Of a stretch of DNA of 64,000 bases, positions 61,755-64,000 are shown in pieces. Where the stretch lies: assembly GCF_009724245.1 (NCBI RefSeq), contig NZ_WNNK01000009.1, forward strand, positions 1-64,000, written 5' to 3'. Source of the stretch: Pseudomonas spelaei. GTDB taxonomy: Bacteria > Pseudomonadota > Gammaproteobacteria > Pseudomonadales > Pseudomonadaceae. Each line of letters opens with the position of its first letter. Positions within the stretch are counted from its first letter, which is position 1. The translations under genes were made by a program, and so were the position numbers. Under the pieces are notes generated by a model. It had not been told where the DNA came from. It saw nothing but the letters and a program-made list of their open reading frames with translations, and searched no databases.

Positions 61755-62698
61755 CGCAACTTCTCCGCAACACGCATGACAGCACTACGGGCACGCGGGT
61801 TGGCCTTGAGCTCTGCCTCGGAGGCGAACTGCGCTTTGCCATGGATTTTGATTTTTGGCACAAAGGCTTCGAAACGTACCGGCAGGTTGCGCGGCAAATT
61901 GTCGGACTCACCCTTGACCAGACGACGCATGAACAATTTGACGATACGGTCTTCCAGGGAGTGGAAGCTGATCACTACCAGGCGACCGCCCACTTCCAAC
62001 GCTTCCAGGGCGGCTTCGAGGCCAGCCTCCAGATCGCCCAATTCGTTGTTGACGTGAATACGCAGGCCCTGGAATGCGCGGGTAGCTGGGTTCTTGCCCT
62101 TTTCCCACGCCGGGTTGGCGACTTTCAGCACTTCAGCCAGGTCGGATGTACGTTCGAACGGCTGGATTTCCCGGCGTTCGACCACGGCACGCGCCATGCG
62201 GCCAGCGAAACGCTCTTCGCCGTATTCCTTGAATACACGGGTAATTTCTTCATGGGGAGCGGTGGCGATGAACTGCGCGGCACTGATGCCGCGGCTCGGG
62301 TCCATGCGCATATCGAGTGGGCCATCGTTCATGAAACTGAAGCCACGCTCCGGATCGTCCAGCTGTGGCGAAGACACGCCCAGGTCCAGCAAGACCCCGG
62401 CCACCTTGCCTGCCATACCGCGCTCGGCGACTTCAGCACCCAGCTCGGCAAAGCTGCGCTGCACAACGACAAAGCGGCCGTCTTCGGCCGCCAGCGCTTG
62501 CCCGGTGGCAATCGCTTGAGGGTCTTTGTCGAACCCGAGGAGTTTACCGTCGGAACCGAGTTGGCTGAGGATCAACCGGCTGTGCCCACCGCGCCCGAAC
62601 GTGCCATCCAAATAGCAGCCATCAGGGCGTACGGCGAGAGCCTCGACGGCTTCGTCAAGCAGTACGGTGATGTGGTTAAAGCCGCTATCAATAGTCAC
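61751..62698 (-). CDS. rsmH: 16S rRNA m4C1402 methyltransferase RsmH
   Basis: SAM-dependent N4-methylation of C1402 in 16S rRNA, 315 residues. [13 protein letters not shown] at the N-terminus, the SAM loop [11 protein letters not shown] (about 31-41), [12 protein letters not shown], and [13 protein letters not shown] near the C-terminus are the family marks. RsmI, apparently encoded just past rnpB, modifies the same nucleotide's ribose. Confidence 0.97.
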
Positions 62699-63150
62699 AG
62701 GATCAAATCACGCAGTTCATCAGGCATGGCGCCCGGTTGTTGAATAGCAGCCAGGTCCGCTGCAGAAACAGCATCCCAGGCATCTTCGTCCCACAATTGG
62801 AACTTGTTCAGTTGGCCTACCAGCATCGCGCGCTTATCCAACTTGGCGTATTCGCGCAGACGCGGCGGAACCAGGAAACGACCACTGCCATCGAGCTCGA
62901 GGTCGACGGCATTACCAATCAGCAAACGCTGCAAACGACGGTTTTCTTCACGCAACGAAGGCAAGGCTCGCAACTTGGTTTCAATCAGTTCCCATTCATC
63001 GAGCGGGTAAACACATAAACAAGGATCAACGGCGTCAATCGTGATGATTAACTGCCCGGAACTTCGCGAAATCAGCTCGTCACGATACCGGCTCGGCATG
63101 GCGAGACGGCCTTTTGCATCGAGACTGATAGCGTTAGCTCCGCGAAACAC
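62695..63150 (-). CDS. mraZ: Transcriptional regulator MraZ
   Basis: A 151-residue protein with two SpoVT/AbrB-like halves ([16 protein letters not shown] and [16 protein letters not shown]). In E. coli MraZ represses its own promoter and the dcw cluster through short direct repeats; matching repeats lie 43-67 bases upstream here. The start is GTG at 63150 (product [11 protein letters not shown]), with GGAG about ten bases upstream. First gene of the dcw operon. Confidence 0.97.
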   Translation of the reverse strand: MFRGANAISLDAKGRLAMPSRYRDELISRSSGQLIITIDAVDPCLCVYPLDEWELIETKLRALPSLREENRRLQRLLIGNAVDLELDGSGRFLVPPRLREYAKLDKRAMLVGQLNKFQLWDEDAWDAVSAADLAAIQQPGAMPDELRDLIL

Positions 63151-63192
63151 AGGTGCGTTTCTCCAAATTTTAGCGTTTTACGTTCAAAAAAC

Positions 63193-63254
63193 CCACTTTA
63201 TGCCACTTTCCGCCACTTGCGCACACTATAGGAATGCGCCCACCACACCGTCAA
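63193..63254 (-). promoter_or_regulatory. dcw promoter with three MraZ-type repeats
   Basis: On the minus strand, TTGACG (63254-63249), an 18-base spacer and TATAGT (63230-63225) form a near-consensus sigma-70 promoter. Directly after it come three AGTGG boxes, given on the plus strand as CCACT at 63213-63217, 63203-63207 and 63193-63197, spaced exactly 10 bases. Spacing and sequence (AAAGTGG, TGGG-like) match known MraZ operators, and their position over the start site suits autorepression. Confidence 0.8.
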
Positions 63255-63504
63255 GGCGCGGATTAAAGGAAAAGCCTTACAGAACGGAGATTTAGGAAGG
63301 TAAACAGAGGAGAAACGACAGTTTTGCGATATTTTTGACTCAATAACTACAGCCAGCTCAAAGAGCTAGGGCTGAAAGTTAAAGTAATTTATTAAGAGTA
63401 AGATTTTTTTGGTATTACGAAGACACATCTGCCAATGATTCGGCAGGGAGGGATTCTTGCGTTACTACCTGGTTTCTGCTCGAGATTCGGACAGAAGGAA
63501 AAAG

Positions 63505-63860
63505 GTGGAGAGTCGATCTATAAGCCGGGTTCTGTCTTGAACAGTCATTCGTCTACGATGGCCATCACTGGACATCTTTAGCAACCTACCCGGTTCCAGC
63601 GCGGGCCACGCCTTGGAACCCTATTTGGTCTTGCTCCAAGTGGGGTTTACCTAGCCACGAACTGTTGCCAGTCGTGCGGTGCGCTCTTACCGCACCTTTT
63701 CACCCTTACCGGCACCGAAGTGCTTAGGCGGTTATTTTCTGTGGCACTTTCCGTAGGCTCACGCCCCCCAGGCATTACCTGGCACTTCGCCCTATGGAGC
63801 CCGGACTTTCCTCCCCCCTCTAATTTTCATAGAGGGCAGCGACTGTCCAATCGACTCTCC
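63505..63860 (-). ncRNA. rnpB: RNase P RNA
   Basis: Catalytic RNA of RNase P, which matures tRNA 5' ends. On the minus strand it begins GGAGAGTCGATTGGACAGTC, then contains GAGGAAAGTCCGGGCTCCAT (P4/CR-I), AGGGTGAAAAGGTGCGGTAA, GAGCAAGACCAAATAGG and ACAGAACCCGGCTTATAGAT near the end; the first and last ten bases can pair (P1). Type A architecture, about 355 bases; ends are estimated. In Pseudomonas rnpB lies beside mraZ, as here. The gap to mraZ (63260-63500) shows no gene. Confidence 0.96.
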
Positions 63861-63953
63861 GCCGCGAAGATTAACGGCACGTGGCTTTCAGGACAAGCTT
63901 TAAAAGCCAACAATGCCATCATGTTCCGACGTGACGCAGGTTAAAGCGCGGAA

Positions 63954-64000
63954 CTATTCACTCTTTTGTTTATCCAGTGCGGCCTGATACAACACATTCT
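63954..64000 (-). CDS. rsmI: 3' end of a gene, probably RsmI (16S rRNA 2'-O-methyltransferase)
   Basis: Only the last 14 codons are in the window (NVLYQAALDKQKSE, then TAG). The LY-x-x-AL ending resembles the C-terminus of RsmI proteins, and rsmI is the expected neighbour of rnpB in Pseudomonas. The rest lies beyond the window, so the call rests on a short match plus gene order. Confidence 0.5.
   Translation of the reverse strand, partial: NVLYQAALDKQKSE

Noticed and set aside
63720..63944. 74-residue frame on the plus strand at the window end
   Set aside because: Lies largely within RNase P RNA, antisense to it.

Overview
The window is a high-GC gammaproteobacterial chromosome segment, most likely from the Pseudomonas fluorescens group. 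This rests on a complete alginate operon in Pseudomonas order, a Pseudomonas-order division and cell wall (dcw) cluster next to rnpB, an OprD-type porin, and many copies of a GTGGGAGC..GGCTTGC REP palindrome typical of fluorescent pseudomonads. Species cannot be fixed from sequence reading alone.

Layout. 1-1000: a probable dispersed repeat, then yaaA. 1107-1913: long non-coding leader with an AlgU-like promoter. 1914-18437 (+): alginate operon algD-alg8-alg44-algK-algE-algG-algX-algL-algI-algJ-algF-algA, closed by a strong terminator. AlgA and AlgD make GDP-mannuronate. Alg8/Alg44 polymerise and move it across the inner membrane under c-di-GMP control. AlgK, AlgX, AlgG and AlgL form the periplasmic part, AlgI/J/F/X acetylate the chain, and AlgE exports it. 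Palindromic repeats sit in every larger gap of this operon, and one REP pair lies inside the algK signal-peptide codons.

18710-33916: accessory genes. These are a small membrane protein, an SDR, a LysR/MFS/SnoaL-like unit with a strong palindrome, an AaeXAB-like aromatic-acid efflux operon with its own outer-membrane channel and a divergent LysR gene, a 2-hydroxyacid dehydrogenase, a CheV coupling protein, a GNAT, a YkgJ-type Cys-cluster protein, an unusual solute-binding-protein/RidA fusion, and an 80-residue basic protein. 34132-40431 (+): RND efflux pair followed by a two-component system. 40621-40766: candidate small RNA or attenuator ahead of an OprD porin. 42243-45290: two tandem, closely related membrane diguanylate cyclases.

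45344-63150 (-): the dcw cluster, transcribed mraZ-rsmH-ftsL-ftsI-murE-murF-mraY-murD-ftsW-murG-murC-ddlB-ftsQ-ftsA-ftsZ-lpxC, mostly with start/stop overlaps. A consensus-like promoter and three 10-bp-spaced MraZ-type repeats precede mraZ. RNase P RNA (rnpB, -) and the 3' end of a gene that looks like rsmI close the window.

Most of the content is well-known biology. The least ordinary items are the REP pair translated inside algK, the exported solute-binding/RidA fusion, the candidate sRNA upstream of the porin, and the twin cyclases with a conserved C-x-C in their sensor domains.
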